Numbered from the stretch's first letter, positions 35,502 to 44,538 are shown. The stretch: 64,000 nucleotides of DNA from Brucella pituitosa (GCF_003049685.1 NZ_PYSY02000001.1:620001-684000); one strand, 5' to 3'. Numbers and translations are program-made. The notes: generated by a model from the sequence alone, not told the origin.

Positions 35502-36260
35502 ATGCCCTTCAAGCGCTTTGCAGTTATTGCAGATATTCATGGCAACAGCGATGCATTGGCGGCTGTGTTGGCTGATATCGATGCCTTGCGTATTGAAACC
35601 ATTATCAATCTTGGTGACCATCTGAGCGGGCCACTCGCGGCCCGTGAGACGGCGGACATGCTGATGGCGCGCGAGATAATCTCCATTCGTGGCAATCATG
35701 ACCGCTGGTTGGTGGAAGAACCTGTTGCCGAGATGGGGCCTTCGGATCGCGTTGCTTTTGAGCAAATCGAAGAGCAGCACTTTGCATGGCTCCGCAATTT
35801 GCCCGCGACGCTGACACTGGCGGATGGGCAGATTTTCATCTGCCATGGTACGCCGACGAGCGACACGACTTACTGGCTGGAAACCGTTACAGCAACCGGC
35901 GATGTCGTTCTGCGTGGCCGTGATGAAATTGAAGCGGAAGCAGAAGATATTGCTGCCTCGCTTATTCTTTGCGGTCATACGCATATGCCGCGCGTGGTGC
36001 GTTTGAGTGACGGTCGTCAGATCGTCAATCCCGGAAGCGTAGGCTGCCCGGGCTATGATGATGACCAGCCGGTGCCGCATATTGTCGAGACCGGAACGCC
36101 GAATGCCTCTTATGCCATAATCGAAAGCAGCGCGTTGGGCTGGCAGGTCATGTTCCGTAGCATTCCCTATGATACGGCACGTATGGCTTCGCTGGCCGAA
36201 CAAGCGGGCAGGCCGGAATGGGCTCGTGTCATCCGCAGCGGATGGCTTCGGAAGGCATAG
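35502..36260 (+). CDS. YfcE-like metallophosphoesterase
   Basis: This calcineurin-fold phosphodiesterase/phosphatase has 252 residues with all five metal-binding blocks: ADIHGN (Asp11, His13), NLGDH (Asp39), RGNHD (64-67), CHG (about 113-115) and CGHTHMP (about 157-161). A C-terminal tail of about 60 residues is predicted soluble. The substrate cannot be told from sequence. AAAAAT-rich upstream sequence offers only a weak ribosome site. Confidence 0.9.
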   Translation: MPFKRFAVIADIHGNSDALAAVLADIDALRIETIINLGDHLSGPLAARETADMLMAREIISIRGNHDRWLVEEPVAEMGPSDRVAFEQIEEQHFAWLRNLPATLTLADGQIFICHGTPTSDTTYWLETVTATGDVVLRGRDEIEAEAEDIAASLILCGHTHMPRVVRLSDGRQIVNPGSVGCPGYDDDQPVPHIVETGTPNASYAIIESSALGWQVMFRSIPYDTARMASLAEQAGRPEWARVIRSGWLRKA

Positions 36261-36335
36261 GGTTGTAGGTCGTAAAACGCCTTTATTGCCATTTGGCAAA
36301 AATATGCTATCTTTCCGCCATAAGGAAGGTGAGCG

Positions 36336-36749
36336 ATGGAACTTCAACCAATCAGCATAACGCCCGCAGGCGGCCTGACAAGCGTGATCACCGACGAGGA
36401 AGCGGGTGCACTTGCAAGGACCACGGTTAATTTGCTCAAGGCATGGAAGCTGTCGGATGCTGAGGCCTGCACACTTTTGGGCGATATGTCCCCGCGCACC
36501 TGGGCGCGCTGGAAAGAAGGCACTATAGGCCGCATTGATCGCGATCTGCGGATGCGGATGGCGCATCTCATGGGCATTCACAAAGGCCTGCGTTATCTGT
36601 TTCGAGATGTAGCGCGCGGTTATGCCTGGATCAGGAAGCCGAATGCTGCCTTTGGCGGGCTTTCGGCGCTTGATCTCATGCTGCGTGGTGAAATCTCCGA
36701 TCTCGCTGCCCTTCGTGACTGGCTGAATGCGGAGCGCGGTGCATGGTAA
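36336..36749 (+). CDS. Xre-family antitoxin (MbcA/ParS type)
   Basis: This 137-residue antitoxin has an N-terminal helix-turn-helix (about 22-75, LSDAEACTLLGDMSPRTWARWKEG) and a C-terminal toxin-binding domain (LFRDVARGYAWIRKPNAAFGGLSALDLML). The C-terminal motif with a terminal LRDWLNAERGAW is the MbcA/ParS/Xre signature. It overlaps the toxin gene by 7 bases (ATGGTAA). Such proteins repress their own operon and neutralise the toxin. AAGGTGAG lies ahead of the ATG. Confidence 0.92.
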   Translation: MELQPISITPAGGLTSVITDEEAGALARTTVNLLKAWKLSDAEACTLLGDMSPRTWARWKEGTIGRIDRDLRMRMAHLMGIHKGLRYLFRDVARGYAWIRKPNAAFGGLSALDLMLRGEISDLAALRDWLNAERGAW

Positions 36750-37474
36750 GTGGGTTGGCCGTAAAGCGCCAAGTTCAATGGCCGCAGACTTATCGCATCA
36801 TCCGCTCTATCCATCCCCCCATTGATCTTTTTGAAGATATTGCCGACCCCCGTGATTGGGAGGCCTTGGCTTCTGTTGAAGAGAAAACCAATCCGCGTAT
36901 TCGTTTCGAGATCGGTGATCTCGGTAAAGTGCCTGCCGACCGGCGAGTAGCGGGCCATGGTGCATCATACGTGATGGCACCGTTCGTGCATTGCTCCACG
37001 CAGCGACCCGGTCGCTTTAGCGACGGAAGCTACGGTATTTATTATGCTGCGGACCGGGAAAATGTGGCAGTTGCTGAAACCATCCACCATCATGAAAAAT
37101 TCATGCGCGCGACCAATGAAGAACCTGGCTGGACCTCAGACTTTCGGGCGCTGATTGGGAGTGTCGACCGGGAACTCGATGATGTGAGCAAGGTGCCGGA
37201 CGTGCTTGATCCGGTTGATTATACGGCTTCACATGTCGAGGGGCGAGAACTGCGCGCTCAGGGGAGCCATGGGCTGCTATGGCCAAGTGTGCGGATGCGC
37301 GGCGGGTTCTGTATCGGGATTTTTTGGCCGAATGTTATAACGATTCCCGTTCAGGGACGACATTACAGCTATCACTGGAACGGAGCCCGCGTCGATTTTG
37401 TTCGTCAATACGACACGGGTACGGTGCTTGAGGTTAAAGCATCCCCAGTAACAGTGGAGACCGGTCTTGCGTAA
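36743..37474 (+). CDS. RES-domain toxin (NAD+ phosphorylase family)
   Basis: RES toxins deplete cellular NAD+ by phosphorolysis. The 243-residue protein shows the RES core: YRIIRSIHPP, then GRFSDGSYGIYYAADRENVAVAETIHHHEK and the later PSVRMRGGFCIGIFWP. Conserved Arg, Tyr and Glu active-site positions appear present. The last twelve residues (KASPVTVETGLA) and the stop codon are written in the first module of palindromic repeat copy 8, which means the original C-terminus was replaced or extended by repeat insertion. The toxin follows its antitoxin with a 7-base overlap. Confidence 0.92.
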   Translation: MVSGLAVKRQVQWPQTYRIIRSIHPPIDLFEDIADPRDWEALASVEEKTNPRIRFEIGDLGKVPADRRVAGHGASYVMAPFVHCSTQRPGRFSDGSYGIYYAADRENVAVAETIHHHEKFMRATNEEPGWTSDFRALIGSVDRELDDVSKVPDVLDPVDYTASHVEGRELRAQGSHGLLWPSVRMRGGFCIGIFWPNVITIPVQGRHYSYHWNGARVDFVRQYDTGTVLEVKASPVTVETGLA

Positions 37475-37516
37475 GGTCAATGCTTAAAAACAAATACTTA
37501 GAGCGGGAACCGCTCT
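37436..37516. repeat. Palindromic repeat, copy 8, overlapping the toxin 3' end
   Basis: AAAGCATCCCCAGTAACAGTG and ACCGGTCTTGCG match the first module with several substitutions; AGAGCGG/CCGCTCT forms a short second module. The left third is coding for the RES toxin tail. Confidence 0.75.
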
Positions 37517-37525
37517 AAGTGATAT

Positions 37526-37777
37526 TTAAGGCGCTTCCTGAATGTCGGTAATGAAGCGGGTATTGTCAGCCTCATCATAGAGAATGATAACCTTCATGCC
37601 TTTGGAAATGGCGGAATAGTCAAACTCGCCGGGCAATTTATAGGTCTTGCCATCATCCAGCGTGATTGTCTCTTTGTCTTGATTAATGCCAGTGATCTTA
37701 CCCTCGACATCATCCGCCATGGCGACGGTCGAAAAGAGAGAGGCAATGATGAAGATCAGTCCCACAATATACTGCAT
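37526..37777 (-). CDS. DUF1344 periplasmic protein
   Basis: This 83-residue protein has a Sec signal peptide (MQYIVGLIFIIASLFSTVAMA) and a small beta-sheet domain starting DDVEGKITGINQDKETITLDDGKTYKLP, the DUF1344 pattern of rhizobia. Function is unknown. GGAGG lies 9 bases before the ATG at 37777, which is preferred over the more distal in-frame ATGs at 37786 and 37846. The gene is convergent with the toxin-antitoxin pair. Confidence 0.86.
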   Translation of the reverse strand: MQYIVGLIFIIASLFSTVAMADDVEGKITGINQDKETITLDDGKTYKLPGEFDYSAISKGMKVIILYDEADNTRFITDIQEAP

Positions 37778-38088
37778 GGGTGTCATCCTCCGTTTGAGTG
37801 CCCGACCGTCAACTGACCGATTCGACACGAATTGCATTTTGCGCAATCACTTTCCCTCTGGTTGTATTGCTTGACTGTACGAGTAGAAAAGGGGCAGCGC
37901 AATGTGATTATTTCCCCCATTTTAGTCGGTGGAATGTGTCAAAAAGAATGCGGTATGTGGATGATCCGAAGGATTTTTTGCGATCTCAATGCTCCTATTA
38001 CGAGCTATAATTTGACCATGGCTGAAAAGGCCAATAAAACCAGCCCGTATCCTGCCTGAAAAGGCGCATTCCTTAATCGGGCTTAGCA
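37778..38088. promoter_or_regulatory. Intergenic region upstream of aroC
   Basis: The 311 bases hold no convincing gene. A TATAAT hexamer at 38006-38011 could be a -10 box for aroC, but the matching -35 is weak. The DUF1344 promoter must also lie here on the other strand. Confidence 0.4.
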
Positions 38089-39183
38089 ATGTCTCATAAC
38101 AGTTTTGGTCATCTCTTCCGCGTAACAACCTGGGGCGAAAGCCACGGTCCGGCGCTTGGTTGTGTGGTGGATGGCTGTCCTCCCGGCATCACCTTCACGG
38201 AAGCCGAAATCCAAGCCTATCTCGACAAGCGCAAGCCCGGCCAATCGAAATACACAACACAGCGCCGCGAGCCGGATCAGGTGCGCGTGTTGTCCGGCGT
38301 ACTGCTGGGCGATGATGGTGTGACCATGACCACCACCGGCACGCCAATTTCGATGATGATCGAAAACACCGATCAGCGCTCTAAAGATTACGGCGATATC
38401 GCGCGCCAATATCGTCCGGGCCATGCCGATTATGCCTATGACGTCAAATATGGCATTCGGGATTATCGCGGCGGTGGTCGCTCTTCTGCGCGCGAAACGG
38501 CTGCACGCGTTGCAGCCGGCGCCATCGCTCGCAAGATTGTGCCGGGCCTCGAGGTCAAGGGTGCGCTGGTTGCCATGGGTGTGCACGGCATCGACCGTCG
38601 CCGCTGGAACTGGTCGGAAGTGGACAACAATCCTTTCTTCTCGCCCGATGCCGGTTCGGTCGAGCTGTTCGCGGATTATCTCGATGGCATTCGCAAGAGC
38701 GGATCGTCGGTTGGCGCGGTCATTGAGATTGTCGCTGAAGGCGTGCCTGCTGGCATCGGAGCGCCGATTTATGGCAAGCTCGATCAGGATATCGCAAGCC
38801 TGCTCATGTCGATTAATGCCGTCAAGGGTGTGGAAATTGGCAATGGTTTTGAAGCTGCACGCCTGACAGGTGAAGAGAACGCTGATGAAATGCGTATGGG
38901 CAATGACGGCAAGCCATTGTTCTTGTCCAATCATGCGGGTGGGGTTCTGGGCGGTATTGCAACGGGCGCACCAGTTGTTGCGCGTTTTGCAGTGAAGCCA
39001 ACCTCATCGATCCTCACGCCACGCAAATCCATTGATAAGGACGGCAAGGAAGTGGACGTGATGACCAAGGGGCGTCATGATCCTTGCGTGGGTATCCGCG
39101 CAGTGCCGATTGGCGAAGCGATGGTCGCCTGCGCAATTGCTGATCATTATCTGCGTCATCGCGGTCAGACGGGGCGCGTGTGA
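38089..39183 (+). CDS. aroC: Chorismate synthase
   Basis: AroC is the last step of the shikimate pathway, an FMN-dependent elimination that makes chorismate. The 364 residues are typical. Signatures are [43 protein letters not shown] with the [22 protein letters not shown]/phosphate loop, and the C-terminal [14 protein letters not shown] block. A palindromic hairpin follows. Confidence 0.98.
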   Translation: MSHNSFGHLFRVTTWGESHGPALGCVVDGCPPGITFTEAEIQAYLDKRKPGQSKYTTQRREPDQVRVLSGVLLGDDGVTMTTTGTPISMMIENTDQRSKDYGDIARQYRPGHADYAYDVKYGIRDYRGGGRSSARETAARVAAGAIARKIVPGLEVKGALVAMGVHGIDRRRWNWSEVDNNPFFSPDAGSVELFADYLDGIRKSGSSVGAVIEIVAEGVPAGIGAPIYGKLDQDIASLLMSINAVKGVEIGNGFEAARLTGEENADEMRMGNDGKPLFLSNHAGGVLGGIATGAPVVARFAVKPTSSILTPRKSIDKDGKEVDVMTKGRHDPCVGIRAVPIGEAMVACAIADHYLRHRGQTGRV

Positions 39184-39193
39184 CGGGTAAGAC

Positions 39194-39226
39194 CAATACC
39201 CCATCGGTGCAACTCGTTGGGTATTG
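39194..39226 (+). terminator. Hairpin after aroC
   Basis: CAATACCC pairs with GGGTATTG across a 17-base loop. No clear T-run follows, so it is a weak terminator candidate. Confidence 0.5.
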
Positions 39227-39361
39227 ATTAAGCCTGTATGGCGACTGAACATTTTCCAGGCGTGATGCGTCAGCATCTTAGCGCCTTGGTATGAAGAGAA
39301 TAGTTTCAGGAACTGAGGGCCGGTTTTCGACTGAAGCTGTGGTACAACCATTGAGGCTGAA

Positions 39362-40477
39362 ATGAGCTATAATCAGAAACAGGTCGTTGATGCGCTGCGC
39401 GCTTTCGAACGTGGCGAAATCGTTGTGGTCATGGATGATGACGGACGCGAAAACGAAGGCGATCTGATCGTTGCCGCCGTTCACTGCACGCCCGAAAAGA
39501 TGGCCTTTATTGTGCGCTATACGTCTGGCATCGTGTGCACGCCGATGCCACGTGAAGAGGCCAAGCGACTCAATCTTGCGCCAATGGTTGCTGAAAACGA
39601 ATCCGCTCATACGACGGCTTTCACCGTTACCGTTGATTACCGTCACGGTACGACGACCGGCATTTCAGCTGACGACCGCACGCTTACGGTGCGCAATCTG
39701 GCGAACCCCAATGCTGGCGCTGGCGATTTCGTACGTCCCGGCCATATTTTCCCGCTTATTGCGCGTGAAGGCGGTGTGCTGATGCGCTCTGGCCATACCG
39801 AAGCGGCAGTCGATCTCTGCAAGCTTGCAAACCTGCCGCCCATCGGCGTCATCTGCGAACTGATCAATGATGACGGCACGGTTATGCGTGGTCCTGACGT
39901 GACAGCATTTGCTGAAAAGCATGCGCTGCATCGCGTAACGGTCGCGGACCTCATCGCCTATCGCCAGCGTAAGGAAACGCTGGTCAAGCGGGTCGGTGAC
40001 GCTACAATCGGCACCTGTGCTGGCGCGGCGCATGCCTATACTTACGAACTCCCATGGGAGCCGATGCAGCATGTGGCGGTGGTCTTCGGCGATATTCGTG
40101 ATGGTGAGAATGTGCCTGTCCGCCTGCACCGCGAAGATGTGCTGAGCGATGTTTTCGGCAAAGGTGGCAACAATCTCGACGAGATCATGAAGCGTATGGG
40201 CAAGGAAGGCCGCGGCGTTCTGGTTTATCTGCGTGAAGGCTCGGTCGGTGTGCGTTCTGATCACCGCGATGCCCGTGCGCGTGAAGCTTTGCTGGCGGAA
40301 CATGAAGCTCATGCGGAAGCTGTTGCCCGCGAGGAAGAATGGCGTCAGATCGGTCTGGGTGCACAGATTTTGAAAGATCTTGGTATCACTTCGATCGTGC
40401 TTTTGGCATCGCGGGAGCGTCACTATGTCGGGCTCGAAGGTTTCGGCATCAACATATCGCGCACGGAAATCATCTGA
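39362..40477 (+). CDS. ribB: 3,4-dihydroxy-2-butanone 4-phosphate synthase with degenerate GTP cyclohydrolase II-like tail
   Basis: It makes the four-carbon precursor of riboflavin. The N-terminal RibB domain (1-200) is complete: DDDGRENEGDLI (25-36), RYTSGIVCTPM, HGTTTGISADDR and SGHTEAAVDLCKLA. The C-terminal 170 residues align in layout with GTP cyclohydrolase II (VAVVFGDIRDGE...GRGVLVYLREG). However, the three zinc-binding cysteines (a C-x10-C-x-C pattern) are absent, replaced by LSDVFGKGGNN, and the catalytic arginine region is altered. A separate RibA would therefore be needed. It is a 371-residue protein of the RibBA layout with one active half. Confidence 0.92.
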   Translation: MSYNQKQVVDALRAFERGEIVVVMDDDGRENEGDLIVAAVHCTPEKMAFIVRYTSGIVCTPMPREEAKRLNLAPMVAENESAHTTAFTVTVDYRHGTTTGISADDRTLTVRNLANPNAGAGDFVRPGHIFPLIAREGGVLMRSGHTEAAVDLCKLANLPPIGVICELINDDGTVMRGPDVTAFAEKHALHRVTVADLIAYRQRKETLVKRVGDATIGTCAGAAHAYTYELPWEPMQHVAVVFGDIRDGENVPVRLHREDVLSDVFGKGGNNLDEIMKRMGKEGRGVLVYLREGSVGVRSDHRDARAREALLAEHEAHAEAVAREEEWRQIGLGAQILKDLGITSIVLLASRERHYVGLEGFGINISRTEII

Positions 40478-40513
40478 CATAGTGCTGTCTGTTAAAGATG
40501 CTACAGGAGCGCC

Positions 40514-41464
40514 ATGACCACACGGCTTTATTGGCATCCGATCTATCTTGAACATCGCGTACCGCCCGGACATCCCGAGCGGCCCGACCGCATTCGTGCG
40601 CTGATGAGTGAGCTGGAAGGACCGGATTTTTACCGTCTTGATCGTGTGGAAGCACGGGCTGCTTCGGAAGATGCCATTCTGCTTGTGCATCCAGAAAGCT
40701 ATGTCGAAACGATCCGCAATGAGATTCCCGACCTCATTGATGACGAAGACGCACCGCAACCGATCAACAAGCTCGGTGTCGATACCTATGTGAGCCCGAA
40801 AAGCTGGGAAGCGGCCCTGCTGGCAATTGGTGCGGCCAACGCTGCAGTCGATGATGTGTTTTCCGGGCAGGCGGATAATGTGTTTGTCGCTTCACGTCCA
40901 CCCGGCCATCATGCCGAACTTTCTACAGCGATGGGCTTCTGCCTTTTCAACAATGTTGCCATCGCCGCCCGTCATGCACAGCGCAATCACGGTGCCGAGC
41001 GTGTCGCAATCGTCGATTGGGACGTGCATCACGGCAACGGTACACAGGATATTTTCAAAGACGATCCGAGTGTTCTCTACTGCTCGACACATCAGTTTCC
41101 GCTCTTTCCGGGTACGGGTGGGAAAGATGAGGTGGGTGTCGGCAATATTGTCAATGCACCGCTTTCACCCAATACCGGCAGCCGCGCATTTCGCGAGGCA
41201 TTTAATAGTCGTGTATTGCCCGCTTTGGACAACTTCCGGCCCGATTTGATCCTTATTTCAGCAGGCTTCGACGCGCATTTCCGCGATCCTCTGGCCGAGA
41301 TCAATCTCGATGAGGCGGATTTCGATTGGGCGACGGGCAAGCTCATGGAACGTGCTGAACGGTTCTGCAATCACCGACTGGTAAGTGTGCTTGAAGGTGG
41401 ATATGATCTTGAGGGCTTGTCGCAGTCCGCGTCTTCTCATATTACGCGGCTGTTGAAAGGATAA
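40514..41464 (+). CDS. Histone deacetylase-like amidohydrolase (AcuC/acetylpolyamine family)
   Basis: This zinc-dependent amidohydrolase removes acetyl groups from acetylated substrates. It has 316 residues. The catalytic histidine pair is in RPPGHHAE (132-133); zinc ligands are Asp170 and His172 in VDWDVHHGNGTQ and Asp253 in SAGFDAHFRD; the active-site Tyr lies in EGGYDLEGL. The natural substrate is unknown. AGGAGCGCC precedes the ATG. It is followed 3 bases later by xseB, so they share an mRNA. Confidence 0.93.
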   Translation: MTTRLYWHPIYLEHRVPPGHPERPDRIRALMSELEGPDFYRLDRVEARAASEDAILLVHPESYVETIRNEIPDLIDDEDAPQPINKLGVDTYVSPKSWEAALLAIGAANAAVDDVFSGQADNVFVASRPPGHHAELSTAMGFCLFNNVAIAARHAQRNHGAERVAIVDWDVHHGNGTQDIFKDDPSVLYCSTHQFPLFPGTGGKDEVGVGNIVNAPLSPNTGSRAFREAFNSRVLPALDNFRPDLILISAGFDAHFRDPLAEINLDEADFDWATGKLMERAERFCNHRLVSVLEGGYDLEGLSQSASSHITRLLKG

Positions 41465-41467
41465 ACC

Positions 41468-41722
41468 ATGGTAACCGAACCGTCCAACACCGACATTGCA
41501 GTTATGAGCTTCGAGGATGCCTTGAAGCAGCTTGAGAAGATCGTCGATGATCTGGAGCGGGGTGATGTGCCGCTGGAGGAATCCATTCGCATCTATGAGC
41601 GCGGCGAAGCGCTAAAGAAGCATTGCGACACGCTGCTGAAATCGGCTGAAGACAAGGTCGAGAAAATCCGCATTGGCCGCGATGGTCAGCCTGCTGGCAC
41701 TGAGCCGCTCGACGCTGAATAA
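41468..41722 (+). CDS. xseB: Exodeoxyribonuclease VII small subunit
   Basis: XseB is the small helical subunit of exonuclease VII, which degrades single-stranded DNA from both ends. The 84 residues form a helical hairpin: [34 protein letters not shown] is the family signature. It starts 3 bases after the deacetylase-like gene. Its stop codon touches the DedA stop codon on the other strand, with no base between. Confidence 0.96.
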   Translation: MVTEPSNTDIAVMSFEDALKQLEKIVDDLERGDVPLEESIRIYERGEALKKHCDTLLKSAEDKVEKIRIGRDGQPAGTEPLDAE

Positions 41723-42244
41723 TTAAAACATTGCCTTGAGCTGGGCGGCGTAGGGCGCAAGCGCGCCGCTCAGAAGATAGGGGCCAAGTCCCCATACAAG
41801 CGTCCATCCGGCAGCGCCCACCACATTGGCGCATAAAAAATGCAGCGGGTTCATTTTCATGGACCCGGCGACAATGCCGTTCAATTGTCTCAGAAGCACG
41901 ACGAAGCGCGCAGTTGCGACCACGTAAATGCCTTTGCTCTCAAACATCCTCTCGAATTTATCGAGCCGTTCAGGCGTAAGTTTTACATAATTTCCATAGC
42001 GAAGGATGAGCGCTCTTCCGCCGAAGCGCCCAATGGCATAGCCGGTGCAGTCGCCCAAGACCGCGCCGACAAATACAGCCAGAATAACCATTTCGATATT
42101 CAGCGTGCCATGCAGTGCCAGAAGCGAACTTGCGATGAGGGCACTTTCACCGGGAAGCGGTGCGCCGAAAGATTCAAAATAGACAATAATGAAAAGTGCC
42201 AGCGCGCCGTAGGCGGTGATGTAGGGCTCAATGAAGCTCATCAT
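41723..42244 (-). CDS. DedA-family membrane protein
   Basis: DedA proteins are inner-membrane proteins proposed to flip lipids such as undecaprenyl phosphate or phosphatidylethanolamine. The 173 residues carry four to five membrane helices. Family marks are FESFGAPLPGESALIASSLLA and GRFGGRALILRYGNYVKL, and the central ARFVVLLRQLNGIVAGSMKM with conserved Arg. Function in this cell is inferred only. Confidence 0.9.
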   Translation of the reverse strand: MMSFIEPYITAYGALALFIIVYFESFGAPLPGESALIASSLLALHGTLNIEMVILAVFVGAVLGDCTGYAIGRFGGRALILRYGNYVKLTPERLDKFERMFESKGIYVVATARFVVLLRQLNGIVAGSMKMNPLHFLCANVVGAAGWTLVWGLGPYLLSGALAPYAAQLKAMF

Positions 42245-42322
42245 TAAAAAGTGGCACTTTCAGAAGACAAGATATGAAAAGGCTCCGGCGCGAACCGGAG
42301 CCAGCATATATAATTGGTTTTT

Positions 42323-42586
42323 TCAGCCGATGGAACGTTTGCCGGTGATCTTGTGGTAAGCCCACAAAACTATAATTGAACCGATAATGGCAATGATCAG
42401 ACTGATTGGATCGAAGGCGCCAGTGACACCACGACCGAAAAGAGATGAAGAAAGAACGCCGCCAACAATTGCCCCGACAATGCCCAGCGCAATGTCGAAG
42501 AACAGTCCTTGACCGCTTTTATTGACGATCTTGCTGCCGATGAAGCCGGCAATCAGACCCAGAATAATCCAGCTTATAACAGACAT
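42323..42586 (-). CDS. YeaQ/YmgE (transglycosylase-associated) family small membrane protein
   Basis: This 87-residue protein has three transmembrane segments and the glycine-zipper pattern IILGLIAGFIGSKIV and GIVGAIVGGVLSS. This GlsB/YeaQ/YmgE family is induced by general stress in many bacteria; no enzymatic function is shown. TAGGAGA precedes the ATG. Confidence 0.9.
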   Translation of the reverse strand: MSVISWIILGLIAGFIGSKIVNKSGQGLFFDIALGIVGAIVGGVLSSSLFGRGVTGAFDPISLIIAIIGSIIVLWAYHKITGKRSIG

Positions 42587-42751
42587 CTAATATCTCCTAT
42601 TGCGCAAATAAGTTTTTGCATCAGGCAGTTAGAAAATTTTCACAATAGCTTCGATTTGGCAAGGTATAATGCTTGTCAAAAGAAGAAACTTATTTCACCT
42701 TAACTTATCGCATGTGAGAAAATCACAGCGTCCAACAGGGAGTATCGCGTG

Positions 42752-43318
42752 ATGGGAAGCTATGACGACAATTCCAACAATTCGCCGATCCCCGGCGGCA
42801 GTCTTGCCAAGCCGGTTCTGATTGCACTTGGGGCGCTTCTGGTCGGCAAGATGCTGAAAGGGCACAGCGAGGAGCCCGAACAACCTGCGTCCATCCCGGA
42901 CCAGTCTGCTCCTCAGCAGGCCGATAGCGGCGGCGGTCTGCTCGGCGGCATTCTGGGTGGCCTTGGGGGCTTGCTTGGTGGAGCGCTTGCAAGCGGCAGT
43001 GCATCTTCTGCTCCGGCAGCACCCGGCTCACTCGGTGGTGGTCTTGGTGGCTTGCTCGACCAGCTCAAACAGGCAGGTCTTGGCGACAAGGTGGATTCCT
43101 GGGTAGGGCAGGGTAGCAATCATCAGATTGAACCAGGCCAGCTTGGCGATGCACTTGGTCAGAAGACCTTGAGCGAAATCGCAGCACATGCCGGCATTGA
43201 CCAGCAGGAACTGCTCAATCAGCTATCGCAGGTTCTGCCGGGACTGGTGGATAAGCTGACGACCAACGGTCAGGTGCCTGATACGAACGAATTGTCGCGA
43301 CTGTTGCACAATCGCTGA
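42752..43318 (+). CDS. YidB-like (DUF937) protein
   Basis: This 188-residue protein has a hydrophobic short stretch near the N-terminus (about 20-36), a glycine/serine-rich linker with repeated LGG units (about 60-100), and a C-terminal helical domain QIEPGQLGDALGQKTLSEIAAHAG, the YidB/DUF937 signature. The function is unknown. GGGAG lies about 10 bases upstream of the ATG at 42752; a GTG one codon earlier is an alternative start. Confidence 0.85.
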   Translation: MGSYDDNSNNSPIPGGSLAKPVLIALGALLVGKMLKGHSEEPEQPASIPDQSAPQQADSGGGLLGGILGGLGGLLGGALASGSASSAPAAPGSLGGGLGGLLDQLKQAGLGDKVDSWVGQGSNHQIEPGQLGDALGQKTLSEIAAHAGIDQQELLNQLSQVLPGLVDKLTTNGQVPDTNELSRLLHNR

Positions 43319-43335
43319 CACAGCTCTATTTTTTA

Positions 43336-43436
43336 AGAGCATTTCCAGCAAAAGCGCGAAGCGGTTTTGCGTCGGATAATGCGTAAAGCAAATGGCGACA
43401 GCGGTTCTGACATCTGAAGTTGGTTCGAACCGCTGT
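43336..43436. repeat. Two-hairpin intergenic repeat, copy 9
   Basis: AGAGCATTTCCAGCAAAAGCG and GCGGTTTTGCGTCGG are followed by the second module AGCGGTTC/GAACCGCT. It lies between the YidB-like and pirin genes. Confidence 0.8.
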
Positions 43437-43492
43437 GTGCATCACGCACCGGCATACAGCTTGCCGGTGCGCTTTAATTTGGTGGTAGCCCG

Positions 43493-44413
43493 ATGAGTTT
43501 CTTTCCATGCCCTGATCCGGTTCTTGGCGACAGGACCACTGTGGATGCCATCGAAACGCTGGTGATTCCGCGGACGAGTGATATTGGAGGGCTGGAGGTG
43601 CGGCGTGCGCTTCCCACGGTTCGCCGTCGCCTTGTCGGGCCGTTTATCTTTTTTGACCGAATGGGGCCAGCGGTTCTGCGTGATGGCGATGCGCTTGATG
43701 TGCGTCCGCATCCACATATCGGACTTTCTACCGTGACTTATCTTTTTGACGGCCATATCCGGCATCGTGATAGCCTTGGCACCGAAATGGTGATCCAGCC
43801 CGGCGATGTAAACCTGATGACGGCGGGGAAGGGGATTGTCCATTCCGAGCGCTCGCCTGAAGAAGAGCGTAGCGGCCCGCTGTCGATTTCGGGCGTGCAG
43901 ACATGGCTTGCTCTGCCGGAGCAGTTTGAAGAAATCAACCCGGAATTCTTCCACACCAACGCGCCAGATTTGCCGCTGATGGAGGATCGTGAGTTCAAGG
44001 GACGTCTTATCATCGGCTCGATGCATGGTGTTAATTCGCCAGTCATCCAGCACGCCGAAACGCTCTATGCGGATATTGAAGTGCTGCCGGGTGGGCGTTT
44101 TCATATTCCACCAACCACAGAAGAACGCGCAATTTACACGCTGCGCGGCAATGTCGGTATTGCAGGCGAGGTGTTCCCGCCTGACCGTCTGCTGGCATTT
44201 CGACCGGGCGATGATATTGTGGTGCAAGCAGGGCCGGAAGGCGCGCATTTCATGCTTTTTGGTGGTGCGGCGCTTGGTTCCAAGCGTTATATCTGGTGGA
44301 ATTTCGTGTCGTCTTCCAAAGAACGCATTGAGCAGGCAAAAGAAGAATGGCGCACGGGCCGCTTCGATATTGTGCCTGGTGACGAGGACGAATTCGTACC
44401 TTTGCCTGAATGA
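43493..44413 (+). CDS. Pirin-family cupin protein
   Basis: Pirins are two-domain cupins, some with quercetinase activity and others with regulatory roles. The 306-residue protein has the metal ligands His73 and His75 in RPHPHIGLST and His117-Glu119 in GIVHSERSP, all present. The C-terminal cupin (about 190-290) is intact. The natural substrate is unclear. Confidence 0.9.
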   Translation: MSFFPCPDPVLGDRTTVDAIETLVIPRTSDIGGLEVRRALPTVRRRLVGPFIFFDRMGPAVLRDGDALDVRPHPHIGLSTVTYLFDGHIRHRDSLGTEMVIQPGDVNLMTAGKGIVHSERSPEEERSGPLSISGVQTWLALPEQFEEINPEFFHTNAPDLPLMEDREFKGRLIIGSMHGVNSPVIQHAETLYADIEVLPGGRFHIPPTTEERAIYTLRGNVGIAGEVFPPDRLLAFRPGDDIVVQAGPEGAHFMLFGGAALGSKRYIWWNFVSSSKERIEQAKEEWRTGRFDIVPGDEDEFVPLPE

Positions 44414-44538
44414 TTTTGCATGAGCATCGCATAGGACACGATGTCTCGTTATGCGTAATGTAAGCTTTGGCCTGCTTGATCTGAGCAGGATGCTGCTATA
44501 CCGACAAATCAAAATCGAACCAGAAGCAGGTTGTTTCA

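Noticed and set aside
39184..39361. FMN riboswitch before ribB
   Set aside because: I looked for the conserved RFN core (AGGG...GGTGAAATTCC-like) and did not find it; only a hairpin after aroC is present.
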